A DNA stretch of 64,000 nt from Microbacter sp. GSS18. GTDB taxonomy: Bacteria > Actinomycetota > Actinomycetes > Actinomycetales > Microbacteriaceae. The position numbers and the translations under genes are program-made. The notes below the pieces were generated by a model. That model had not been told where the DNA came from, searched no databases, and worked only from the letters and a program-made list of their open reading frames with translations. Positions 43,566-51,790 of the stretch are shown here, in pieces (positions within the stretch are counted from its first letter, which is position 1; each line of letters begins with the position of its first letter). The stretch is taken from positions 1,488,001 to 1,552,000 of the forward strand of contig CP119753.1 in the NCBI GenBank assembly GCA_029319145.1. The letters are read 5' to 3'.

Positions 43566-44044
43566 CCGAGGACACCCTGATGGAGCCGGGATTCGAGTAC
43601 TGCTTCGAACTCCGATGCCGCGTCGACGCCCCGATCCCCCTCGGCGGCGCCGTCCCCGGCGAAGGGCGTCACTTCGCCCGCGTGTCCGGCGGCAGCTTCG
43701 GCGGGCCCCGGCTCAGCGGAACGATCCTCGACAGCGGAGGCGACTGGTGGAACGCGCGGGGACTCACCGTCGCCCTGGACGCCCGCTACGTCATCCAGGC
43801 CGATCTGCCGGGCGGTCCGGTCGGCGTCGAGGTCGTCAACCGCGGCATCTGGCGCACCGACGACGAGACCTTCGCGCGCATGCGCGCCGGTGACCACGTG
43901 TCCGAACGGGACCTCTACTACCGAACCGCGTTCGAATTCCGCACCGATCACCCCGACCTGCAGTGGCTCACGGAATCGGTCTTCGTCGGATACGCGCGCC
44001 CGGAACCGCGGCTCGTCGTCATCCGGGTGTTCCGCCTGATCTGA
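43562..44044 (+). CDS. DUF3237 protein, copy 2
   Basis: A 160-residue paralogue of the protein at 37693: FELRCRVDAPIPLGG, GGPRLSGTILDSGGDWW, LDARYVIQADLPGGPVGVEV and LYYRTAFEFRTDHPDLQWLT. The ATG overlaps the ATPase stop by 4 bp, so it belongs to the operon. Two diverged copies in one operon suggest two related reactions or a heteromer; function is unknown. Confidence 0.85.
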   Translation: MTEDTLMEPGFEYCFELRCRVDAPIPLGGAVPGEGRHFARVSGGSFGGPRLSGTILDSGGDWWNARGLTVALDARYVIQADLPGGPVGVEVVNRGIWRTDDETFARMRAGDHVSERDLYYRTAFEFRTDHPDLQWLTESVFVGYARPEPRLVVIRVFRLI

Positions 44045-44089
44045 GTCAGGGCGCACCGCATCTTCATCGCAGAGAGAGTTGACACATCC

Positions 44090-45742
44090 ATGACCGAACC
44101 GGCAGATCTCGTCATCGTGAACGGACGGGTCTTCGACGGCAGAGTCCGCACACACCACACCGCCGTCGCCTCGACCGGCGAGCGCATCGTCCGGGTCGGG
44201 TCCGATGAGCAGGTCCGCGAACTGATGACCGACCGCACGCGCGTGATCGATGCCGCGGGAGGCCTCATCCACCCCGGCTTCGTCGACGCCCACGTGCACG
44301 CGGTGTTCGCGGGCGTCGAGCGGCTGAGCCTCGATCTGACCCCCGCGCAGAGCGTCGAGGAGACCCTCGACCTCGTCCGCGCCGGTGCCCAGCGCACCGC
44401 CACCGACTGGCTGACGGGTGGCGGGTGGAGTCACGAACTCTTCCCCGCTCCCACACGCGAGATGCTCGACGCCATCGTCCCCGACCGGCCCGTCGCGCTC
44501 AGCGACGCCGGACACCACACGCTGTGGGTCAACTCGAAGGCGCTCGAGCTCGCGGGGGTGGACCGCGACACCCCGGTTCCCGCCAACGGGCACATCCACG
44601 TGGATGCCGACGGAGAGCCCACGGGATACCTCAATGAGACCGCCGCCGAGCTGGTCGGCCGCATCATCCCGCCCGCGACCGACGACGAGATGCACGCCGG
44701 GCTGCTCAACGCACAGGAGTACCTCTGGTCGCTGGGCGTCACCGGATGGCACGAGGCGATCCTCGGTGAGTTCAACGGCAAGGCCGACTGCACACCCGCC
44801 TACCTGCGCGCGATCGCCGACGGAAGCCTCACGAGCACCACCTCCGGCGCGCTGTGGGTCCCGCGCGGCCTCGCCCTCGAGGACGTGCCGGCGCTCGTGA
44901 CGCGCTTCATCGAGCTGCGAGAAGACAACAGGACGCTCGGGTTCGACACGTCGACGGCGAAGGCCATGATCGACGGCGTCCCGCACGGCGAGACCGCCGC
45001 GCTCCTCGAGCCGTACTGCAACCACAGCGACGACGGCTTCGCGGGCGAACTGCACTTCGACGAGGACACCATCCGCGCGTTCGTGACGCAGCTCGACGCC
45101 GCGGGGTTCTCCTTGCACCTGCACATCATGGGCGATCGCGGCATCCGCGTCGCGCTCGACGCGATCGAGACCGCGCGCGCCGTGAACGGCTCCGGCCCTC
45201 GTCACCACATCGCCCACCTCTCGATAGTCCAGCCCGACGACGCGCGCCGCTTCGGGCCGCTCGGGATCACCGCGAACATCCAGGGCCTGTGGGCGGCACC
45301 GGATCCGTTCGTGGTCGACCTCATCGGCGAGGAGCGGATGCGGCACGGCTACCCGTTCCGCACCATGGCCGACGGCGGCGCCGATCTCGCCATGGGCTCG
45401 GACTGGCCGGTGTCGCCCGCCGACCCGTGGCTCGCGATCCACGTCACGGTCAACCGCTGGGCGCCGCTCCCCCCGGGAGCGCCTTCGACGCCGCCCGCCC
45501 CCGGTGCTCAGCCGCCGACGCTCGACGCCGAGCACCAGTCGCTCACGCTGGAGCAGTCGCTCGCCGCCTACACGAGCGGGTCCGCACAGCTCGTCCTCGG
45601 CCGACCCGGGCGAATCAGGGTGGGCGAGCGCGCCGACCTCGCCGTGGCGAGCGTCGACCCTTTCGACGAACCCGCCGAGTCCATCCACACCGTGCGCACC
45701 GCCACCACGGTCGTCGGCGGTGAGGTGATGTTCGAGTCCTGA
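44090..45742 (+). CDS. amidohydrolase family 3 protein (YtcJ type)
   Basis: A 550-residue metal-dependent hydrolase: DLVIVNGRVFDGRVRTHHTA, metal site GFVDAHVHAVFAG near residue 68, LHIMGDRGIRVALDAIE near residue 350, and SDWPVSPADPWLA near residue 440. YtcJ-type enzymes hydrolyse amides or N-acyl compounds in the cytoplasm. It lies 45 bp after DUF3237 copy 2 and ends the operon. Together with the CocE-like hydrolase it suggests stepwise breakdown of an imported ester/amide. Confidence 0.9.
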   Translation: MTEPADLVIVNGRVFDGRVRTHHTAVASTGERIVRVGSDEQVRELMTDRTRVIDAAGGLIHPGFVDAHVHAVFAGVERLSLDLTPAQSVEETLDLVRAGAQRTATDWLTGGGWSHELFPAPTREMLDAIVPDRPVALSDAGHHTLWVNSKALELAGVDRDTPVPANGHIHVDADGEPTGYLNETAAELVGRIIPPATDDEMHAGLLNAQEYLWSLGVTGWHEAILGEFNGKADCTPAYLRAIADGSLTSTTSGALWVPRGLALEDVPALVTRFIELREDNRTLGFDTSTAKAMIDGVPHGETAALLEPYCNHSDDGFAGELHFDEDTIRAFVTQLDAAGFSLHLHIMGDRGIRVALDAIETARAVNGSGPRHHIAHLSIVQPDDARRFGPLGITANIQGLWAAPDPFVVDLIGEERMRHGYPFRTMADGGADLAMGSDWPVSPADPWLAIHVTVNRWAPLPPGAPSTPPAPGAQPPTLDAEHQSLTLEQSLAAYTSGSAQLVLGRPGRIRVGERADLAVASVDPFDEPAESIHTVRTATTVVGGEVMFES

Positions 45743-45816
45743 GCCGGCCCAGACCTGCCTCGCGCGCTCGTCACATGGGCGCACGGCCGTCCCGCGTCCA
45801 CTCGAGGCGATCGGCG

Positions 45817-46257
45817 TCAGTCCGTCGGCGTGGTCGATCGCCCCACGACCACGCCGCGGAACGACAAGGCGAGGCCTGCTGCGGTCACGGCGATGAGCGC
45901 CAGCCCGAAGTAGCCGAAGGCCTGCTGGTTGTCCGTCGACAGCAGCCCCACCACCCCGGGCAGCATGTAGAGGGGCAGAATCCACATCGCGAACCAGGCC
46001 CACCGCTGCCCCGTGCGCAGCCCGAACACGCACACGAGCACCGCGAACGCGCCCACGGCGACCGTGCCCGACAGGTTCGACGCCTGACCGATCTCCCACT
46101 GCTGCGTGACCGTCGGGTACACGTCGTCCAGCACCGCCCACGACACGCCGGTGTCTTGTTCGAACGTCGCCGCGGTGTCCCCCAGCAGCAGCGCGGCGCC
46201 CGACACCAGCTGGATCGCCGCGACCACCAGCACGAGCACCCATCCGACCTGTCGCAT
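45817..46257 (-). CDS. four-pass membrane protein of unknown function
   Basis: A 146-residue protein with about four hydrophobic segments (VGWVLVLVVAAIQLVSGAAL; SGTVAVGAFAVLVCVFGL; FAMWILPLYMLPGVVGLL; YFGLALIAVTAAGLALSF). GGGAGGCGATC precedes the ATG at 46255-46257, which excludes the longer upstream frame. Family not recognised. It is convergent with the catabolic operon. Confidence 0.65.
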   Translation of the reverse strand: MRQVGWVLVLVVAAIQLVSGAALLLGDTAATFEQDTGVSWAVLDDVYPTVTQQWEIGQASNLSGTVAVGAFAVLVCVFGLRTGQRWAWFAMWILPLYMLPGVVGLLSTDNQQAFGYFGLALIAVTAAGLALSFRGVVVGRSTTPTD

Positions 46258-46448
46258 GATCGCCTCCCACTGCGCAGCTGCGCGCACGCTGTTCACGTCA
46301 CGCAACTCACGTTAGGCGCGGCCGCCCTCCGAGGACAGGGAGAGGGCGGCATCGGCGCCGCGGGACACTCCGGCGCTTCGTCGCGACACGAGGGCATTCT
46401 CCCGCGGCTCTTGCGCTCTTCCACCGCGCGAACGGTCTCAGCGCCCGC

Positions 46449-47057
46449 TCAGTGGCGCGTGTCGCCCACGCCCTGCCACTCTTCGGCGAGCAGCCCGTAG
46501 TCCATCCCGTCGAGCCACACGCCCGATCGGTGCAGGCCCGTAGCCCGGCTGTACTCCTCGCGGCGCATGCCCAGGCGCTCCATCATCCGCCACGAGGGCT
46601 CGTTGGCGGCGAAGCATCCGGCATGCACACGGCGCAGGCCGAGCGGCCCGAAGCACACCTCGATCACCGCGCGCACCGCCTCGGTCCCGTACCCGCGCCC
46701 GTGATGCGCAGGGTCGAGCGTCCAGGCCAGTTCGGCCTGGACGGCGAGCGCATCGGCCCGCACTTCGGCCTGCGCCCACCCGTCCTCGACGCGCAGCATC
46801 ACGTCGCCGATCAGCAGGCCGCGGTGGGCATCGTCGGCATCGTCATCGAGCTCGACGACGAGCATCATCGCCAGCCGTTCCGGATCCGTGAACTGCGCCC
46901 GATACGTCTCATAGTCCTCGGGCGCACGCGTGATCCACTCGCCCACCTCGGGAAGCGGCCGCCAGACCCACGTGTCTGCGACATCGGCTGCGGTCGCTCG
47001 GCGGATCAGCAGGCGCTCGGTGCGCAGCGGCCACGGGACGGTGTCGAGGGGATCCAC
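46449..47057 (-). CDS. RimJ/RimL-type GNAT acetyltransferase
   Basis: A 202-residue acetyltransferase: TERLLIRRATAADVADTWVW at the N-terminus, the CoA-binding HHGRGYGTEAVRAVIEVCF near residue 117 and ANEPSWRMMERLGMRREEYS near residue 150, all typical of RimJ/RimL-like enzymes. Substrate unknown (protein N-termini or small amines). It begins with a GTG, with a TACGGT box 6 nt upstream. Confidence 0.88.
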   Translation of the reverse strand: MDPLDTVPWPLRTERLLIRRATAADVADTWVWRPLPEVGEWITRAPEDYETYRAQFTDPERLAMMLVVELDDDADDAHRGLLIGDVMLRVEDGWAQAEVRADALAVQAELAWTLDPAHHGRGYGTEAVRAVIEVCFGPLGLRRVHAGCFAANEPSWRMMERLGMRREEYSRATGLHRSGVWLDGMDYGLLAEEWQGVGDTRH

Positions 47058-47063
47058 AGAGTC

Positions 47064-47069
47064 ACCGTA
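47064..47069 (-). promoter_or_regulatory. -10 box (TACGGT) for the RimJ/L-type gene
   Basis: TACGGT on the minus strand ends 6 nt before the GTG at 47057. Confidence 0.5.
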
Positions 47070-47223
47070 GCGCGCAGGGGGCGGCCGAACGGGTGCGACC
47101 GCCGTGCCACACTCGTCGGGTGACGTTCACCGTGGCCGCTCGGCGTGGGGTCGACGGTGGCCGCCCAGTTCCGCGCGGCCGTCCGCTTCTCAGAGGACCG
47201 CTGATCGGCGGTCGTCCTTCCCG

Positions 47224-47385
47224 TCAGGTGCGCGAGTAGCAGGGTCCGGTGTGGTCGCAGGGGCCGCTCGCGGCGTGACCGGCGCACGCGGCGTCGTGCG
47301 CCGTCAGCAGAAGCGCGAGATCACCCTCGCGGTGGACGTCGCGGGTCACGACGTCATTGCACCAGGTGCAGCTCACAGCGGTCAT
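47224..47385 (-). CDS. small cysteine-rich protein, zinc-ribbon-like
   Basis: A 53-residue ORF with SCTWCND near the start, AACAGHAASGPCDHTGPCYS near the end, and an intervening VHREGDLALLLTAHD. The CxxC and the C-x8-C-x5-C pattern with His suggest a metal-binding knuckle. GAGG lies about 9 nt before the ATG at 47383-47385. It is easily missed by gene callers because of its length. It lies in an otherwise empty 510-bp gap. Confidence 0.6.
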   Translation of the reverse strand: MTAVSCTWCNDVVTRDVHREGDLALLLTAHDAACAGHAASGPCDHTGPCYSRT

Positions 47386-47566
47386 GGGCGTGCCTCGTTC
47401 CGGGTTTGAACGTTTCGATCGCTGCGGAGAGTGTACGACGCGACCCCACGCTCGGGAAGCACCATCTTCGGCATCCCGAATCTCAGCGTGACCGGGTCGT
47501 CGGTCGCGGACTGCCCGCTCGGGTCCCTGCGCGCTCGCGGCACAGCGCTTCGGCGCGCACGGCGAA

Positions 47567-48010
47567 TCAGCGCGAGGCGGACTCCAGACGGATCGCCGTC
47601 CGCACCGCGTGGCGGGCTCGACGGCGGTCGCCGGCGGCGTCGTAGACGAGCCCGAGCCGGTACCACGCGGCCCAGTCGTCGGGGTGCGCCTCGGCGGCGT
47701 CGCGGTACGTCGCGAACAGCGCGTCGGCGTCGTCGCGCACCACGCGACCGCTCGGACGCAGCGCCACGACCTCCTCGGGCAACCCGCCCTCCGCCTCGAG
47801 GCGGCGTCCCAGCTGGTCGGCGCGCACGCCGAACCACAGCTCGCGGCCGAGCCCCCACACGGCGATGGCCGGCAGCACGACGAGCGCTGCGCCCATCGCG
47901 ATCCCGACCCCGTCGCCCGAGTTCAGCAGCGCCCACGCGCGCTGGCCGACCAGGACGATGTACAGCAGAAGGAGCGCCGCCATGACGGCGACGCCGATGC
48001 GCGCGCTCAT
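47567..48010 (-). CDS. membrane protein with TPR-like C-terminus
   Basis: A 147-residue protein with two membrane segments (VAVMAALLLLYIVLVG; IAMGAALVVLPAIAVWGL). A C-terminal single TPR-like helix pair follows (ATYRDAAEAHPDDWAAWYRL, GLVYDAAGDRRRARHAVRTA). The ATG overlaps the dapB stop (48007-48010), so the two are coupled. Function is unknown; a scaffold role is possible. Confidence 0.8.
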   Translation of the reverse strand: MSARIGVAVMAALLLLYIVLVGQRAWALLNSGDGVGIAMGAALVVLPAIAVWGLGRELWFGVRADQLGRRLEAEGGLPEEVVALRPSGRVVRDDADALFATYRDAAEAHPDDWAAWYRLGLVYDAAGDRRRARHAVRTAIRLESASR

Positions 48011-48819
48011 GCGGGGGTCGTGCGGGCGACCTGACCCGAGCCGCCCTGCGGGCTGGTCTTGGGTCCGGCGTGGGTGTGACGCGGGTGGACGCCGACGTCG
48101 ATGAGGCTGTCGAGCCCGATGACGATCCCCGTCGCATCGCGGGCGGCGTCGAGGGCGAGGCGGATGCCGGGGGCGTAGGCCTGCGCGGGCTCCACGGTGT
48201 CGTGCACGATCGACAGCGCCTCGCCGGGCCCCGACAGGATCGTCTCCTGCCGAGCGACGACACCCGGGCGCCGCAGCGAGTGGATCGGCACGCTCGCGAC
48301 CTGCTGACCGCGCGCCCGCTGGTCGACGTGGGGGGCCGCTACCGGCCCGATGTCGCCGCGCGCGGCAGCGATGAGCTCGGCCGTGCGCACGGCGGTGCCA
48401 CTGGGCGAATCGATCTTGGTGTCGCGATGGGCCTCGACGATCTCGACCGAGGGGAACAGGACGGATGCCGCCGCGGCCAGGGCAGAGGCGACGACCGATC
48501 CGAGCGAGAAGTTGGGGATGAACACCGCACCGATCTCGGCCTCTGCGATGCGCGGCTTCACGAGCGCGATGCGCTCGGCCGACCAGCCGCTCGTGCCGAC
48601 GAGGACATTCAGTCCCCGGTCGATCGCGGCCTGCACGACGTCGCCCGACACGGCGGGCGTCGTGGCGTCGACGACGAGGTCGGCGCCGCCGAGCTCGTCC
48701 AGCGACGAATCGGAGCCCAGCACCGCGACCACCTCGTAGTCCTCGTGGGACTCCACGACGTCACGGATGACGCTCCCGAGCTTGCCGGTTCCGCCGACGA
48801 TGGCCACGCGCGTTGTCAT
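48007..48819 (-). CDS. dapB: 4-hydroxy-tetrahydrodipicolinate reductase
   Basis: Second step after DapA in lysine/DAP synthesis, reducing with NAD(P)H. The 270-residue product has VAIVGGTGKLGSVIRDVVES at the N-terminus, GTSGW near residue 90, FIPNFSLG near residue 117 and the active-site region EAHRDTKIDSPSGTA near residue 145. There the second His of the usual HHxxK is Arg; His and Lys remain. The start ATG at 48817-48819 has a TAGGAT box 7 nt upstream. Confidence 0.93.
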   Translation of the reverse strand: MTTRVAIVGGTGKLGSVIRDVVESHEDYEVVAVLGSDSSLDELGGADLVVDATTPAVSGDVVQAAIDRGLNVLVGTSGWSAERIALVKPRIAEAEIGAVFIPNFSLGSVVASALAAAASVLFPSVEIVEAHRDTKIDSPSGTAVRTAELIAAARGDIGPVAAPHVDQRARGQQVASVPIHSLRRPGVVARQETILSGPGEALSIVHDTVEPAQAYAPGIRLALDAARDATGIVIGLDSLIDVGVHPRHTHAGPKTSPQGGSGQVARTTPA

Positions 48820-48826
48820 GGCCTCC

Positions 48827-48832
48827 ATCCTA
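48827..48832 (-). promoter_or_regulatory. -10 box (TAGGAT) for dapB
   Basis: TAGGAT ends 7 nt before the dapB ATG. The box is divergent from the GNAT promoter 38 bp away. Confidence 0.5.
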
Positions 48833-48869
48833 GGCGGCGGCCTTCGCTCGCTCCGGTCCCGCCCGCGCC

Positions 48870-48875
48870 TACGCT
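48870..48875 (+). promoter_or_regulatory. -10 box (TACGCT) for the GNAT gene
   Basis: TACGCT ends 6 nt before the GTG at 48882, leaderless-type spacing. Confidence 0.5.
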
Positions 48876-48881
48876 GGAAGG

Positions 48882-49364
48882 GTGGTCCAGCTGCGCGAAT
48901 CCCCCGCCGACGCCCCCGACGCACAGGCGCTGCTCGCCGAGTACTTCCGGGCGCGCGCGGCCGGCTTCGCGGACCAGTCCATCACCTATACGACGACGTT
49001 TCCGGACGTCGCCGCGTTCACGCCTCCCCGCGGCGTCTTCGTGATCGTCGACGACGACGCGGGCTCCGCGGTCGGATGCGGCGGCATCCGCAGCATCCCC
49101 GCAGGCCCGCTGGGCGCGCGCTACGAGGTGAAGCATCTGTTCCTGCGGCCCGAGACGCGCGGCCGCGGCTGGGGCGTGCTGCTGATGGACGAGCTCGAGC
49201 GCCGGGCGCGCGCCTTCGGCGCCGCCGAACTCGTCCTCGACACCCACCATTCCCTCGAGGCCGCCGCGGCGCTCTACGCACGCTCGGGCTTCACCGCCAT
49301 CGAGCCGTACAACGACAACCCCAACGCGACGCGCTGGTACGGCAAGCCGCTCGCGACCGGCTGA
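48882..49364 (+). CDS. GNAT-family N-acetyltransferase
   Basis: A 160-residue acetyltransferase with the CoA motif RPETRGRGWGVLLMDELERR near residue 87 and the C-terminal SLEAAAALYARSGFTAIEPY. The family form LFLRPETRGRGWG resembles PA4866/MddA-like enzymes, but the substrate is not known. The GTG start is preceded by a TACGCT box, implying a leaderless mRNA. Divergent from dapB, convergent with the aspartic-protease-like gene. Confidence 0.87.
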   Translation: MVQLRESPADAPDAQALLAEYFRARAAGFADQSITYTTTFPDVAAFTPPRGVFVIVDDDAGSAVGCGGIRSIPAGPLGARYEVKHLFLRPETRGRGWGVLLMDELERRARAFGAAELVLDTHHSLEAAAALYARSGFTAIEPYNDNPNATRWYGKPLATG

Positions 49365-49370
49365 CCGGCC

Positions 49371-49859
49371 TCAGGCCTCGACGGGGCGGCCGCGGTTGCG
49401 GCGCCGCACCGTCTTCGGCGCGCGTCCCCCGACGAAGGAGCGCCCCGAGTCCACGATGAAGCCCTGACGCAGGGCCTGCCGGCCGATGAGCATGCGGAAG
49501 CCCATCTCGTCGCGGTTGGTGAGCGTCACCTCGGCGGTGACGTCGCGGTCCAGCATCCGGATCGTCATCAGCACGACGTAGCGCCGCTGCGTATGGCCGC
49601 TGGAGCTGCGGATGGACCGCCGGTCGTGGACGGGAAGCTCCATCACGACCTCGTCGTCGGCGGTGCGCTGCCACGGGTGGATGCCGAAGCGCACCCACGC
49701 GGCGCCGTCGCGCTCGAACTCGTGCACGTCGAAAGCGTGCAGCGCCGACGAACGGGCGCCGGTGTCGAGCTTGGCCTTGATCCAGCCGACCTCGGCCTGG
49801 GGCAGCGCGACCCACTCCCGCCACCCCGCGATGATGTTTGAATGGACGGGCTGCCTCAC
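49371..49859 (-). CDS. RimK-associated retropepsin-like aspartic protease family protein
   Basis: A 162-residue protein of the family often annotated as ATP-dependent zinc protease. The core GWREWVALPQAEVGWIKAKL leads to the putative catalytic DTGARSSALHAF near residue 32; the central MTIRMLDRDVTAEVTLTNRD and IGRQALRQGFIVDSG follow. The family is usually encoded beside RimK, as here, and may process glutamylated products. The GTG start at 49857-49859 faces the rimK ATG 25 bp away. Confidence 0.8.
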   Translation of the reverse strand: MRQPVHSNIIAGWREWVALPQAEVGWIKAKLDTGARSSALHAFDVHEFERDGAAWVRFGIHPWQRTADDEVVMELPVHDRRSIRSSSGHTQRRYVVLMTIRMLDRDVTAEVTLTNRDEMGFRMLIGRQALRQGFIVDSGRSFVGGRAPKTVRRRNRGRPVEA

Positions 49860-49884
49860 TCCCCCATCATCTCAGGAACCACCC

Positions 49885-51105
49885 ATGAAGCTCGCGATCC
49901 TCTCGCGCGCGCCCAAGGCGTACTCGACCCAGCGGCTCAAGACCGCCGCGCTGCAGCGCGGCCACAACGTCAAGGTGCTCGACACCCTGCGGTTCGGCAT
50001 CGATCTGTCGGGCGACGAACCCGACCTGCAGTACCGCGGGCGGCCCCTCAGCGACTACGACGCGATCCTCCCCCGCATCGGCAACTCGATCACCTACTTC
50101 GGCACCGCCGTGGTCCGCCAGTTCGAGCAGATGGACGTGTACACGCCCAATACCGCGAACGGAATCACGAACTCCCGCGACAAGCTCCGGGCGACCCAGA
50201 TCCTGTCGCGTCACGGCATCGGGATGCCCGCGACGGCGTTCGTGCGCAATCGCGCCGACGTGCGCCCCGCCATCGAGCGCGTGGGCGGAGCTCCGGTCGT
50301 GATCAAGCTGCTCGAAGGCACGCAGGGCATCGGCGTGATCCTCGCGCCCGAGGTCAAGGTCGCCGAGGCGATCATCGAGACTCTGCAGTCCACGAAGCAG
50401 AACGTGCTGATCCAGAGGTTCGTCCAGGAGAGCCGCGGACGCGACATCCGCGCGCTCGTCGTCGGCGATCGGGTCGTCGCCGCCATGCGGCGCAGCGCCT
50501 CGGGTGACGAGTTCCGCTCGAACGTGCACCGCGGCGGCACCGTCGAGCCCGTCGAGCTGACGGCGGAATACGAGCAGGCCGCCGTGCGGTCGGCGCAGAT
50601 CATGGGACTCAAGGTCGCCGGCGTCGACATGCTCGTCGGCAACGACGGTCCGCTCGTGATGGAGGTCAACTCCTCCCCCGGACTCGAGGGCATCGAGACG
50701 GCCACGCGCCTGGACGTCGCCGGCGCCATCATCGACCACATCGCCAATCAGGTCGCATTCCCCGAGATCGACGTGCGCCAGCGGCTCAGCGTGTCCACCG
50801 GCTACGGCGTGGCCGAGCTGCTCGTGCACGGCGCGGCGGACATCGTGGGCAAGAAGCTCGGCGAGTCCGGTCTCGGCGAGCGAGACATCACGGTGCTGAC
50901 CCTCCACCGCGGCACGACGGTGGTCCCCAACCCGCGGCGCAGCACCGTCCTCGAGGCCGAGGACCGCCTGCTGTGCTTCGGCAAGCTCGAGGAGATGCGC
51001 TCGATGATCCCCGAGCGCAGGCGGCGCCGCGCCAAGGTGCGCAAGCTCCCGAAGGAGCCGATCCCCGCCTCGTCGGACGACGACGCCGACGCTCAGACCG
51101 GATAG
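49885..51105 (+). CDS. RimK-family alpha-L-glutamate ligase with TrkA-C-like extension
   Basis: An ATP-grasp ligase that adds glutamates to ribosomal protein S6 (RimK) or similar acceptors. The 406-residue protein has the ATP-grasp core (VVIKLLEGTQGIGVILA, ALVVGDRVVAAMRRSASGDE, GVDMLVGNDGPLVMEVNSSP) in residues 1-295. About 90 further residues (DITVLTLHRGTTVVPNPRRS, AEDRLLCFGKLEEM) resemble a TrkA-C ligand-binding domain. It overlaps the convergent phosphatase by 13 bp and is divergent from the protease partner. Confidence 0.88.
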   Translation: MKLAILSRAPKAYSTQRLKTAALQRGHNVKVLDTLRFGIDLSGDEPDLQYRGRPLSDYDAILPRIGNSITYFGTAVVRQFEQMDVYTPNTANGITNSRDKLRATQILSRHGIGMPATAFVRNRADVRPAIERVGGAPVVIKLLEGTQGIGVILAPEVKVAEAIIETLQSTKQNVLIQRFVQESRGRDIRALVVGDRVVAAMRRSASGDEFRSNVHRGGTVEPVELTAEYEQAAVRSAQIMGLKVAGVDMLVGNDGPLVMEVNSSPGLEGIETATRLDVAGAIIDHIANQVAFPEIDVRQRLSVSTGYGVAELLVHGAADIVGKKLGESGLGERDITVLTLHRGTTVVPNPRRSTVLEAEDRLLCFGKLEEMRSMIPERRRRRAKVRKLPKEPIPASSDDDADAQTG

Positions 51106-51695
51106 TCGTCGGGGAGCCCGGTGCGCAGCTCGGGCGGCAGGTGCGCCATGTCGTTGTGCGACACCAGGGTCCACGGCCGTCCCGGCTTCTGGGCGATCAC
51201 CGACAGCCCGCAGTGCGCCTGGTTGAGCGTCATCCAGCGCCACTCGGGCGCCTGGAGCACCTCGCGGATGAACCACGCGATGACGAAGTTGTGCGTGATG
51301 ATGAGGTCGTGGACGTCGCCTGCCTGACGCACGAGGAACTCGCTCACGGCGTCCGACATCTGGGCGCGGCCCGCGTCGATCTCGGCCTCGGTGACGCCGC
51401 CGAAGAACGGCTCGAACACCGTCGGCGTGTCGGGCGTGATCCCTGTCGGGATGCAGTCGAACAGGAGCGCCGACGGGGACGGCGTCACCGCAGGCATCCG
51501 CTCTGCGACGGCCTGTGCGGTCTGGGCGGCGCGCTCGAGGGGCGAATGACGGACGCTGTCGAAGGCCACCGACGACAGGCGGCCGGCGAGCAGTTGGGCC
51601 TGGCGTCGACCGCGGGCGGACAGGGGGCCGTCCGTGAGGCCGTGCTCGGCATCCTGATGCTCGCCATGCCGCACGAGGTAGATGTAGTGCGTCAC
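51093..51695 (-). CDS. histidine phosphatase family protein
   Basis: A 200-residue phosphoglycerate-mutase-like phosphatase with the catalytic YLVRHGEHQDAEHG at residues 6-19, SPLERAAQTAQAVAER near residue 51 and the second His in LIITHNFVIAWFIREVL near residue 132. Substrate unknown. The start is a GTG. Overlaps the rimK end by 13 bp. Confidence 0.87.
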   Translation of the reverse strand: MTHYIYLVRHGEHQDAEHGLTDGPLSARGRRQAQLLAGRLSSVAFDSVRHSPLERAAQTAQAVAERMPAVTPSPSALLFDCIPTGITPDTPTVFEPFFGGVTEAEIDAGRAQMSDAVSEFLVRQAGDVHDLIITHNFVIAWFIREVLQAPEWRWMTLNQAHCGLSVIAQKPGRPWTLVSHNDMAHLPPELRTGLPDDYPV

Positions 51696-51790
51696 GGACT
51701 TGAGCTCACTTCTTCGGGGGAGATTCGGCGCGGGGGCGCATCTCCCACCCTACGTGACGAGACCGAGCCGTCCGCGGAGGTGTGGACAGG

